A stretch of DNA of 5,979 nucleotides from an archaeon (lineage in GTDB: Archaea > Nanobdellota > Nanobdellia > Pacearchaeales > GW2011-AR1). Numbering within the stretch: position 1 is the first letter of the stretch; every line of letters begins with the position of its first letter. The notes under the pieces are model-generated. The model made no database searches. It had not been told where the DNA came from and saw only the letters and a program-made list of their open reading frames with translations. This document shows positions 1 through 5,088 of this stretch, piece by piece. The stretch lies in assembly GCA_030699005.1 (NCBI GenBank), contig JAUYLQ010000007.1, forward strand, positions 1 to 5,979, written 5' to 3'. The position numbers and the translations under genes are program-made.

Positions 1-1
1 G

Positions 2-70
2 GCTGAAGAATTTCAGAAAATTAAGAATGTGAACTCAGCCGAGCTTATCGATATGAGGAAGATTGCCTAA
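2..70 (+). CDS. C-terminal end of an unidentified upstream protein (partial)
   Basis: A reading frame open from the left edge runs for 22 codons and stops with TAA at 68-70. The visible tail includes EEFQKIK and ends LIDMRKIA. The ending loosely recalls the C-terminus of nucleotide-sugar dehydrogenases, where a conserved (V/I)IDxRxI motif lies near the end, but 22 residues are too few to assign a family. It lies on the same strand as the HIT gene, 32 bases before that gene's ATG. A TATA-like element just after its stop suggests the HIT gene is transcribed separately. Confidence 0.4.
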   Translation, partial: AEEFQKIKNVNSAELIDMRKIA

Positions 71-73
71 ACA

Positions 74-80
74 TTTATAT
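74..80 (+). promoter_or_regulatory. Archaeal TATA box of the HIT-family gene
   Basis: TTTATAT lies 23-29 bases upstream of the ATG at 103, in an otherwise short intergenic gap. There is no Shine-Dalgarno sequence before the ATG. With the usual archaeal TATA-to-start distance, transcription would begin at or next to the ATG, giving a leaderless mRNA. Confidence 0.55.
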
Positions 81-102
81 GATGCTATTTTCTGAATAAA
101 AA

Positions 103-753
103 ATGGAACAAACTAAAGAAGACCTTGAAAACATAAAGTCCAAGTTAATCGAACACATTTCTAAAACTTATGACAAAGAAAAAGCTAAAAGTTTAATTAA
201 TAGCATAAGAGCTATGAATGATGATGAATTTATTGACTTTTTAAAAGAGCAGGGTCTGATTGGGGAAGAGAGTAAAAAGACTCCCTGCATTTTCTGCTCA
301 ATCATTTTTGGGGATATTCCTTCTTCAAAAATAGGTGAAAATGATGGGGGGATTGCAATTCTTGACATAAACCCGGCTTCACTTGGTCACTCTCTCGTCG
401 TTCCGAAAGAACACATTGAATCAAGTAAAGACCTTCCGGGGGAAGTTGGAAAACTTGCTCTTCAAATAAAAGAGAAACTCGAAAAAACTTTCGAGCCTAA
501 AAGAGTAGACATTGTTTCCTCAAATGTAATGGGCCACGAGATAATCAACCTCGTTCCAGTTTACAAAAATGAAACAATAAGCTCAGAAAGAAAAAAATTA
601 TCCCCCGAAGAACTTGAAAGAATAAAAGAAAAAATAGACAAAACAGAAATTTCAGAAGAAGAGTCAGACCACGAAGAAAAAAATCCTGAGACGAGTATAA
701 AAACTGAAGAAATAAATGAGAAGAATACGTGGCTTCCTAAAAGAAGACCTTAA
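103..753 (+). CDS. HIT-superfamily protein with intact zinc site but degenerate histidine triad
   Basis: This 216-aa protein has a charged helical N-terminal extension (residues 1-60), a HIT core (about 61-155) and a Lys/Glu-rich tail (160-216). The core starts with the CIFC zinc motif (C62, C65), followed by the typical DINPASLGHSLVVPKEH stretch (H96, H104). The segment that should read HxHxHxxP is HEIINLVP at residues 145-152. The first His (H145) remains, but the second, the nucleophile in active HIT hydrolases and transferases, is Ile147, and the third is Asn149. By analogy with GalT, whose zinc ligands are two Cys, one His and the first His of HPH, C62/C65/H104/H145 could still form the structural zinc site. 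Nucleotidyl hydrolysis through a His intermediate is therefore unlikely, and a nucleotide- or RNA-binding role is a guess. The start at 103 is supported by the TATA spacing. The gene converges on the prepilin peptidase gene, with 30 bases between the stops. Confidence 0.88.
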   Translation: MEQTKEDLENIKSKLIEHISKTYDKEKAKSLINSIRAMNDDEFIDFLKEQGLIGEESKKTPCIFCSIIFGDIPSSKIGENDGGIAILDINPASLGHSLVVPKEHIESSKDLPGEVGKLALQIKEKLEKTFEPKRVDIVSSNVMGHEIINLVPVYKNETISSERKKLSPEELERIKEKIDKTEISEEESDHEEKNPETSIKTEEINEKNTWLPKRRP

Positions 754-760
754 AAAGAAA
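751..760 (-). terminator. Possible U-rich terminator after the prepilin peptidase gene
   Basis: On the minus strand this reads TTTCTTTTTA, starting 24 bases downstream of the peptidase stop. Archaeal RNA polymerase terminates at T-rich tracts without needing a hairpin. It overlaps the stop codon of the convergent HIT gene. The region is AT-rich throughout, so this is weak evidence. Confidence 0.25.
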
Positions 761-783
761 TTATCTAAATTAAAACAACACGT

Positions 784-1632
784 TTAAAACAGACCATATA
801 AAATTTTGTCAATTAAGTCATATTTTAAAAAGAGACCCAATAAGGCAAAACTTATTAAAAAGACGGGAGCAAAAACCAGTCCGAATCTAATTTTAATTTT
901 TCTTTTCTTTCTTAGAAGCTTTATGTCTTCCTCACTTAAACCATCCCATGTTGCTCTTACAGTTTTATTCCCAACTTTAACATCTCTGTAAAGCCAGTCT
1001 CCGGGCGTAACTGTTGAGATTGGAACTTCTTTAACCATGCAAAATTCATCGACAGATTTTATAAAAAGGTAAAAGTAAGGAAAAATAAACAAGAAGAGCC
1101 CCAAATAGAAGAATGGGAAAAGAAAAAATCCCATTATCAGGGAAGTTATCCCTAAAACAATTGAAAGTGCTACAAACCTTTTATTTTCTCTGAATAACTT
1201 TTTAAAACCCTTCTTAAACAACCCTTTATTTTTTACGCTTATAAAAAGACTTCCAAAAATTCCGTAAACTGCCCCAACAAAAAAGAACAAAAGGAAAAAT
1301 ATAAGGAAAACACGCAAATTATCACTAAAATTTGAAAAGACGGGGAGGACTGCCCCAAGAGCAATCATCAACTTTTCATCTCCTCCTGCAAACATCCGAC
1401 CATAATAAAGAATTTTTCCAAGGATAAAAAAGATAAGGAGTCCGATCAAACCTTGATAAAAAAATGAAAAATCTCCCAAATTAAACAAAGAGTAAAAAAA
1501 CCTGAATGAAAGAGCAAAAAGAATTAGACTGAAATTAAGCCAGTTTGGAATTTCTCTTGTTCTTATATCCGAAACTGCTGCGTATAATATCCATGCAAAA
1601 CCAATCCCAAACAGGAAGATGAATTCAATCAT
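784..1632 (-). CDS. Type IV prepilin peptidase (A24 family, archaeal PibD/FlaK type)
   Basis: This 282-aa polytopic membrane aspartic protease would cut class III signal peptides from pilin-like precursors at the inner face of the cytoplasmic membrane. The two catalytic aspartates are visible: D22 in SDIRTREIPNWL after the first helix, and D85 in FAGGDEKLMIALG, the GxGD-type motif. Several hydrophobic segments follow (about 60-75, 107-130, 153-192). A soluble stretch at 200-250 contains TPGDWL and GLSEEDIKLLRK, and a last helix spans about 250-270. This matches the archaeal preflagellin-peptidase C-terminal domain rather than the bacterial PilD layout, and there is no N-terminal methylase-type domain. 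The ATG at 1632 is preceded by a TATA box at leaderless distance, so the gene has its own promoter. Its substrates are presumably the eight class III signal proteins encoded just upstream on the same strand. Confidence 0.93.
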   Translation of the reverse strand: MIEFIFLFGIGFAWILYAAVSDIRTREIPNWLNFSLILFALSFRFFYSLFNLGDFSFFYQGLIGLLIFFILGKILYYGRMFAGGDEKLMIALGAVLPVFSNFSDNLRVFLIFFLLFFFVGAVYGIFGSLFISVKNKGLFKKGFKKLFRENKRFVALSIVLGITSLIMGFFLFPFFYLGLFLFIFPYFYLFIKSVDEFCMVKEVPISTVTPGDWLYRDVKVGNKTVRATWDGLSEEDIKLLRKKRKIKIRFGLVFAPVFLISFALLGLFLKYDLIDKILYGLF

Positions 1633-1653
1633 TAATTAACTTGGAAAAACAAG

Positions 1654-1661
1654 TTTATAAA
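1654..1661 (-). promoter_or_regulatory. TATA box of the prepilin peptidase gene
   Basis: TTTATAAA on the minus strand lies 22-29 bases upstream of the ATG at 1632, with no Shine-Dalgarno sequence between them. This is the leaderless arrangement seen at the other promoters in the window. It begins 2 bases beyond the stop codon of the upstream 48-aa gene. Confidence 0.65.
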
Positions 1662-1663
1662 AA

Positions 1664-1810
1664 TTAATTTTTCTTTTTTATTTTTCCTTTTGCAGATTCC
1701 TTAAGTTCAATGTCCCCTAATCTAAACTTTCCCCCCGATTTGTAAGGATGTTTCTTCTTTTCCCTGCGTTTTTCTTTTCCCTTATTTCGCCTTTCCCCTC
1801 TGTCTGCCAT
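1664..1810 (-). CDS. Small Lys/Arg-rich hypothetical protein (48 aa)
   Basis: An ATG at 1808-1810 opens a 48-codon frame ending in TAA at 1664-1666. The protein is strongly basic. The first 20 residues are mostly Arg, Lys, Glu and Gly (MADRGERRNKGKEKRREKKK). A middle segment around residues 21-38 (HPYKSGGKFRLGDIEL) looks more like a folded or binding motif, and the end is Lys-rich (KGKIKKKN). It has no hydrophobic segment or signal, unlike its neighbours. A TATA-like element 22-30 bases upstream of the ATG supports it as a real leaderless gene. No family was recognised. The composition suggests nucleic-acid or ribosome binding, which is inference only. It sits between the last pilin-like gene and the peptidase gene, each apparently with its own promoter. 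Confidence 0.62.
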   Translation of the reverse strand: MADRGERRNKGKEKRREKKKHPYKSGGKFRLGDIELKESAKGKIKKKN

Positions 1811-1831
1811 ATTAAAATTAAAATAAAGAAG

Positions 1832-1840
1832 TTTAAAATA
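1832..1840 (-). promoter_or_regulatory. Probable TATA box of the 48-aa basic protein gene
   Basis: TATTTTAAA on the minus strand lies 22-30 bases upstream of the ATG at 1810, the same spacing as at the other leaderless genes here. The flanks are AT-rich, which lowers certainty. Confidence 0.45.
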
Positions 1841-1869
1841 ATTTCTAAAGCCTTAAAATTAATGAACTT

Positions 1870-2322
1870 TTAATTAATAAAACAGGCTTCTTCATTAGCT
1901 AAAGAACTTAAGTCGTATGTTCCAGAATTTAAGTCCGGATTTCCTGCTTTCCCATCGATTTTTATATCTGAACATGCAAGGTCACAAACTATTGCAGGAC
2001 AACTGAGAATGCTATATTTTGCAAAATTCGAAGCACTCGAGAAAACTGCGCAGCTTGATTTCACTTTTAACTTATCCTCATTAACATTAAGGGTTCTATC
2101 TGCAGAACAATAACTGAATTTACTCTGAATGGAACATGCAGAATTACAATCCCGGATTACATCGTCAACATTAGTTGGGTTTACTAATGGCTGAAAAGCG
2201 CTCCATCCAGTAATAAATCCCCAAACCAAAATAACCAATATAATTATCCCTAAAATTAAAAGAATAATTGTGCTAGTACTAAGCCCCTGCCCTTTTTTAT
2301 TTTTGTCAAAAATGTTTACCAT
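1870..2322 (-). CDS. Class III signal pilin-like protein, Cys-rich (150 aa)
   Basis: This is a pilin-like precursor. A short basic leader (MVNIFDKNKKG, residues 1-11) is followed by mature QGLSTSTII and a hydrophobic helix to about residue 36. The expected cleavage is G11|Q12. Gln at +1 is common in archaeal class III signals, but the canonical Glu at +5 is replaced by Thr. After the helix come WGFITGWSAF and NVDDVIRDCNSAC. The ectodomain has eight cysteines (59, 63, 72, 91, 108, 113, 117, 147), an even number that could pair as disulfides outside the cell. The helix start and the GW-NVDD-C-C segment resemble DPANN pilin-like proteins I have seen, but no named family can be given. It appears monocistronic, with a TATA box upstream, an ORF-free gap on either side and the downstream gene having its own promoter. 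It is probably processed by the peptidase encoded at 784-1632. Confidence 0.85.
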   Translation of the reverse strand: MVNIFDKNKKGQGLSTSTIILLILGIIILVILVWGFITGWSAFQPLVNPTNVDDVIRDCNSACSIQSKFSYCSADRTLNVNEDKLKVKSSCAVFSSASNFAKYSILSCPAIVCDLACSDIKIDGKAGNPDLNSGTYDLSSLANEEACFIN

Positions 2323-2350
2323 CTCTCTTCATAAACAAAAGAGAAAAATA

Positions 2351-2359
2351 TTTATAAAA
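2351..2359 (-). promoter_or_regulatory. TATA box of the 150-aa pilin-like gene
   Basis: TTTTATAAA on the minus strand lies 29-37 bases upstream of the ATG at 2322. That is slightly further than at the other promoters, so the mRNA probably has a leader of a few bases. No Shine-Dalgarno sequence is visible. Confidence 0.6.
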
Positions 2360-2412
2360 CTTCCTATGGGGGTCAAATTCAATTTTTCCAATTAATTAAT
2401 ACTATAAACTTC

Positions 2413-2781
2413 TTAGAACCCTGTTCCGGTGGGAACCGGATATTTAACCGAAAACAAAAGAACCTTTTTTCCTCCAAAGAACAAAAAGCTTCCCTCCTTG
2501 TCCGACCTCTCTTCATAAAAATATTTTCTTTCAAATTCTTCCTTTATATTAAAAATCTCGTCCAAATTCTCTTCCGGAACCCCGCTATTTCTGTAAAAAA
2601 GGTATTCATCTACTTGGGATACCATTTTTCCGACAGCTCCGACGCCCACGAAAGAATTGCTAACTTTGAAGTCTGAAATAAAAAAGGTCAAAAGAGCAAA
2701 TCCGCAAAGAGCAAAAATCCCAATTACAAGAAGCGTGACCGGCAAATCCCCTTTTTTAAATCTTAAACTTTTTCTAATCAT
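2413..2781 (-). CDS. Class III signal pilin-like protein (122 aa), last gene of operon 2
   Basis: A basic leader MIRKSLRFKKG (residues 1-11) precedes DLPVTLLVIGIFALCGFALL, a single hydrophobic helix to about residue 35, with predicted cleavage at G11|D12. Position +5 is Thr rather than Glu. The remainder has an acidic/basic middle (66-97) and a hydrophobic patch near 98-112, and ends PVPTGTGF. The only cysteine (C26) is inside the helix, so the ectodomain has no disulfides, unlike several neighbours. The ATG overlaps the TGA of the preceding gene as ATGA, and there is no Shine-Dalgarno sequence, so its translation is probably coupled to the gene before it. Its function within the pilus is unknown. 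The signal is clear, but the family is not one I can name. Confidence 0.83.
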   Translation of the reverse strand: MIRKSLRFKKGDLPVTLLVIGIFALCGFALLTFFISDFKVSNSFVGVGAVGKMVSQVDEYLFYRNSGVPEENLDEIFNIKEEFERKYFYEERSDKEGSFLFFGGKKVLLFSVKYPVPTGTGF

Positions 2782-3131
2782 CTTTTGTTATAATTAAGAA
2801 GAATCTCCTTTCTAGTATCTGTGTAAGAAATATCAAATTTTCCTTCTTCATCAAGGCGTTCAAACCTTTTATCAAGAAGGGTCTTTTCAGTTTCAGAAGT
2901 TAAAGTCACATAGGTAAAAAGAGATTTTTTCAAAAAAATATCATTCCCTTCAAGAGTTTCACCTGAAGTCAGGGCTTCTCTGAAAACTCCGACTTTCTTT
3001 GTCCCCCCCAAAAGTGAGGCTCCAAAGATAAAAAATATGAGGACAATAAGAATAATTATTGTTGCAACTATCCAGGTTAAAGTCTCTCCTACCTGGCCTC
3101 TCTGATTCTTTTTTTTAATTTGTGTTTTCAT
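2778..3131 (-). CDS. Class III signal pilin-like protein (117 aa), GETLTWIVAT type
   Basis: The start chosen is the ATG at 3129-3131 rather than an in-frame TTG four codons earlier. The leader MKTQIKKKNQRG (1-12) precedes QVGETLTWIVATIIILIVL, a membrane helix of about 25 residues, with cleavage expected at G12|Q13. Glu sits at +4 rather than +5. The short ectodomain (about 45-117) is cysteine-free and strongly charged, with a Lys/Glu-rich segment near 80-100. The GETLTWIVAT start recurs in pilin-like proteins of DPANN archaea as I recall them; no functional name is known to me. The gene overlaps the previous one by 17 bases and the next by 4 (ATGA). No Shine-Dalgarno sequence precedes it. The AT-rich stretch 20-29 bases upstream could act as a weak internal promoter. 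Confidence 0.83.
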   Translation of the reverse strand: MKTQIKKKNQRGQVGETLTWIVATIIILIVLIFFIFGASLLGGTKKVGVFREALTSGETLEGNDIFLKKSLFTYVTLTSETEKTLLDKRFERLDEEGKFDISYTDTRKEILLNYNKR

Positions 3132-3633
3132 TTGTTTTTTCAACTATCGATAAAATTTTAACAAGATAAATTTTTCCGGAATCTGTTTTCATGTAGAACT
3201 CTTTTTCACTGCACTTTGCAAGTTTTTCATTTCCTTCCACTTTGATATTGCAATCCGATTTAAAATTATTATTTCCGGCAAAAATACTGAACTGGCTTCT
3301 TAAACTTTCAAAAGAAAGAAATTCAACACTTGTATAATAAGGAATCCTTGTAAACTCTCCCTCAACAGAAAAATTCAAAGAACATCTCTCCATAAAAAGA
3401 TCCCTAAAATCTTCTCTAAAGACTCCTTGGGGGGTAAGAAGTAATGGATTTACTTTTCCTCCAAAGTATATGCAATTTGCAATTTTATCTGCAAGAACCC
3501 TGGATTCCACTTCCCGAACATCATAAGAATTCCCATAATAAGCATTAACCATTAAAACAATTCCTGCTGCCACTATTACAAGTATTGCAAACCAGTATAC
3601 TGAAATTAATTTTTCTCCTTTTTTATTCATCAT
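3115..3633 (-). CDS. Class III signal pilin-like protein (172 aa), second gene of operon 2
   Basis: The start is one of two adjacent ATGs (3633 or 3630), giving (M)MNKKGEKLISVYWFAILVI. The leader is only six residues, with cleavage at G6|E7. The helix runs to about residue 32 and ends at NAYYG. A longer frame begins 49 codons upstream, but it would lie almost wholly inside the preceding gene and place the signal motif internally, so it is rejected. The ectodomain includes YDVREVESRVLADKIANC (residues 37-54) and four cysteines (54, 84, 128, 141), a possible two-disulfide fold. The KKGE-L-S-YWFAILV start and the following VREVE-ADKI-C region give it a pilin-like look, and there is no matching enzyme domain. 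It overlaps the upstream gene by 8-11 bases with no Shine-Dalgarno sequence, so termination-reinitiation is likely. Confidence 0.84.
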   Translation of the reverse strand: MMNKKGEKLISVYWFAILVIVAAGIVLMVNAYYGNSYDVREVESRVLADKIANCIYFGGKVNPLLLTPQGVFREDFRDLFMERCSLNFSVEGEFTRIPYYTSVEFLSFESLRSQFSIFAGNNNFKSDCNIKVEGNEKLAKCSEKEFYMKTDSGKIYLVKILSIVEKTNENTN

Positions 3634-4045
3634 TTTTATTTGAAAAAACAAGAGTGTAAAATCCCGTATACTCTCCATTCGTGTCTTTATCCGGGTCTGC
3701 TCTGTCGATATTAATGTTATTAAAAAAGTGGTAGCTTTTCCCACTTTCTTCACTAAGCCGAATTGTTGCATATTGTCCATTTATTATTAAAATTTCAGAA
3801 AAAGGAATTCCATTTTTGTCTGAAACCACCTTTGCACTTTCAAAATTAATATGAATTATCATTCCAGGTCTTGCTGAATCAATTAAAAGGGCAACTTGTT
3901 TTGAATATGAATCTTCAAGAAAAGTCGCTCCATTTCCCTGATTAACTAGGAAGATTACTAATATTGCAAGAAAAGCAATATTCAAGACAATAAAAATAAT
4001 ATTTTCAACAAGTATTTCACCTTTCTTTCCTCTTCGTTTCCCCAT
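3623..4045 (-). CDS. Class III signal pilin-like protein with canonical Glu5 (140 aa), first gene of operon 2
   Basis: The leader MGKRRGKKG (1-9) precedes EILVENIIFIVLNIAFLAIL, with cleavage at G9|E10. This is the only protein of the set with Glu exactly at +5 (E14), the residue that in classical type IV pilins pairs with the N-terminus of the neighbouring subunit. The helix ends near residue 34. The ectodomain contains YSKQVALLIDSARPGMII (47-64), then alternating beta-like segments (66-70, 84-96, 128-135) and an Asp/Asn-rich loop DRADPDKDTNGE (114-125) that could bind calcium, although that is speculative. There are no cysteines. Its own TATA box makes it the leaderless first gene of a four-gene operon. 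It is the best candidate for a structural subunit here by signal quality alone. Confidence 0.86.
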   Translation of the reverse strand: MGKRRGKKGEILVENIIFIVLNIAFLAILVIFLVNQGNGATFLEDSYSKQVALLIDSARPGMIIHINFESAKVVSDKNGIPFSEILIINGQYATIRLSEESGKSYHFFNNINIDRADPDKDTNGEYTGFYTLVFSNKNDE

Positions 4046-4049
4046 ATAT

Positions 4050-4060
4050 AAAAAAGAAAA
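4050..4060 (-). terminator. Possible U-rich terminator of operon 1
   Basis: On the minus strand this reads TTTTCTTTTTT, about 30 bases beyond the last stop of operon 1 (4091). It also lies between the TATA box and the ATG of operon 2, so termination and initiation signals would be packed into about 45 bases. There is no hairpin, and archaeal terminators do not need one. Confidence 0.3.
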
Positions 4061-4066
4061 GCGGAA

Positions 4067-4074
4067 TTAATAAA
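4067..4074 (-). promoter_or_regulatory. TATA box of operon 2
   Basis: TTTATTAA on the minus strand lies 22-29 bases upstream of the ATG at 4045, with no Shine-Dalgarno sequence. It supports a separate leaderless transcript for the four genes 4045-2413 instead of readthrough from operon 1. Confidence 0.55.
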
Positions 4075-4090
4075 AGTTATTATCCCTAAA

Positions 4091-4987
4091 TTAACTTGCA
4101 GTATTGATAGACTCGCAGTTTAGATCATCAAATTCTTTTGAGTTGACTTCAATTAATGACGGAGGAATATATTCTAAACCGCTTTCTCCTCTAATTACAG
4201 GTGCGACAAGAACTCCTCCTGTAACACCTCCCCCAACAATACTCCCAGCTATTGTTAAAGCCCCAACCATAGAAAGCCCCCCTGTCCAAGGAAGAAGAAC
4301 AATTCCTGCGGTAACAACTCCTGCAGTTCCTCCAACTACTCCAATCCAGCCCCAAGTGCTAACATCACTTGAAATTCCCATTAAAGAATAATGCTGTTTT
4401 GTTAAGTCAACTGCTCCAAACTCCGAAGGGTAATTCTGAAACCCATTTAAATTAAGGTAAGAGAGATAAGTTTCTCCGTCTGACCTTTCTGCTTCTGCAA
4501 GATAAGAATAAAATTCTTTCTTGTCAAAATTCCCCGAATTTTCAAAAATTTCTTCATTGACTGAATCATCAAAAGCTATTTGACTACAAATAGAGCAATA
4601 ATTTTCAGGAACAAAGTCAGACCCGACATAATTAACTTTGCCTTCGCCAAACATCCACCAACAGTTGGACATGTCTTCAGCAAGAGCTTTGTAAACCTCT
4701 TCTTCTGTCTTTACTTCAATTATTGTCGGTTTTGTCATTTGCTCACAACTCCCATCTGCACTTAAACAAACATATTGCCTTTGGCATTTCAAAGGTAAAG
4801 CCTCGGTCGGAATTATTGAACTTCCCCTGGCAACAACAGAATTGTGACATATTTCTTCGTCTGTCTCACGCCCAAGATTCAATCGAAAAATAAAAAATAA
4901 AATTAAGGCAAAACTTACAATTAAAATAATCAGGATAACAATTTGCTGGGTTGTCAATTCTCCTTTTTTGTTTATTCTCTTGAACAT
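4091..4987 (-). CDS. Large Cys-rich class III signal protein with C-terminal glycine-rich membrane hairpin (298 aa)
   Basis: The start is the ATG at 4985-4987. It is preceded by GGTGAT at suitable spacing and overlaps the upstream stop as TGATG. An in-frame TTG one codon earlier is less likely. The leader MFKRINKKG (1-9) precedes ELTTQQIVILIILIVSFALI, with cleavage at G9|E10 and Gln at +5. The ectodomain (about 40-210) holds seven of the eight cysteines (47, 68, 74, 81, 109, 131, 134; the eighth is 291), including CSIC at 131-134, and a distinctive NCWWMFGEGKVNYVG segment from residue 108. Residues 213-265 form a second, Gly/Val/Ala-rich hydrophobic region broken by LLPWTGG, consistent with a two-helix hairpin. 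That is unusual for a pilin, which normally has only the N-terminal helix. It could be a tip, anchor or minor subunit. It is the last gene of operon 1. No named family was recognised. Confidence 0.86.
   Translation of the reverse strand: MFKRINKKGELTTQQIVILIILIVSFALILFFIFRLNLGRETDEEICHNSVVARGSSIIPTEALPLKCQRQYVCLSADGSCEQMTKPTIIEVKTEEEVYKALAEDMSNCWWMFGEGKVNYVGSDFVPENYCSICSQIAFDDSVNEEIFENSGNFDKKEFYSYLAEAERSDGETYLSYLNLNGFQNYPSEFGAVDLTKQHYSLMGISSDVSTWGWIGVVGGTAGVVTAGIVLLPWTGGLSMVGALTIAGSIVGGGVTGGVLVAPVIRGESGLEYIPPSLIEVNSKEFDDLNCESINTAS
4193..4351 (-). other. Glycine-rich hydrophobic hairpin region within the 298-aa protein
   Basis: These codons encode residues 213-265: two hydrophobic stretches rich in Gly, Val and Ala, with many small-residue repeats (GVVGGTAG, GGGVTGG), separated by LLPWTGG. 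The pattern suits two packed transmembrane or membrane-inserting helices. The antisense strand reads as a Pro/Thr-rich open frame, which is a by-product of the glycine and alanine codons. Confidence 0.6.
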
Positions 4988-5088
4988 CAAATCACCCCTA
5001 AACTCCTAAATAATGTGTATAATCCTAATAAAGCTATTGCAAAAATAGCAATCCAAAGAAGGTATTTTATCATATCATCAAAATTCAT
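4987..5088 (-). CDS. 33-aa single-helix membrane miniprotein
   Basis: The frame starts at the ATG at 5086-5088 and ends with TGA at 4987-4989. The product is MNFDDMIKYLLWIAIFAIAL followed by LGLYTLFRSLGVI: an acidic N-terminus, one membrane helix (about residues 7-27) and a short basic end. It has no KKG-type signal. Three observations support it as a real gene. A good Shine-Dalgarno sequence (GGTGA, seven bases before the ATG) is present, its start overlaps the previous stop as ATGA, and its stop overlaps the next start as TGATG. The helix aligns without gaps to that of the 55-aa miniprotein of the same operon (shared I, K, GLY and F positions). It may be an accessory or partner of the adjacent pilin-like proteins. 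The function is unknown. Confidence 0.75.
   Translation of the reverse strand: MNFDDMIKYLLWIAIFAIALLGLYTLFRSLGVI
4991..4996 (-). promoter_or_regulatory. Shine-Dalgarno site setting the start of the 298-aa protein
   Basis: GGTGAT on the minus strand precedes the ATG at 4987, with four bases between GGTGA and the ATG. It favours the ATG over the TTG at 4988-4990. It lies inside the end of the 33-aa gene. Confidence 0.55.

Noticed and set aside
806..991. Plus-strand open frame of 61 codons within the peptidase gene
   Set aside because: It is antisense to the conserved C-terminal domain of the prepilin peptidase and has no supporting start signals.
1633..1640. ATTAATTA-type palindromes here and near 2391 and 5943 as possible operator sites
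   Set aside because: Such short AT-only palindromes are expected often in sequence this AT-rich, and their positions relative to the TATA boxes are not consistent.
2323..2332. An extra ATG at 2330-2332 upstream of the 150-aa protein
   Set aside because: It is out of frame and opens only eight codons before a stop. It was considered as a leader peptide, but nothing supports that.
3141..3143. TTG start for the 117-aa protein
   Set aside because: An in-frame ATG four codons later gives a normal-length basic leader, and no ribosome site favours the TTG.
3634..3780. A 49-codon N-terminal extension of the 172-aa pilin-like protein, starting at 3780
   Set aside because: It lies entirely inside the preceding gene, has no ribosome site, and would bury the KKG signal motif internally. 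The ATGs at 3633/3630 give a normal class III leader.
4104..4391. Plus-strand open frame rich in Pro and Thr
   Set aside because: It is the antisense of the Gly/Ala/Val-rich hairpin codons of the 298-aa protein. Its composition is explained by that, and it has no promoter or ribosome site.
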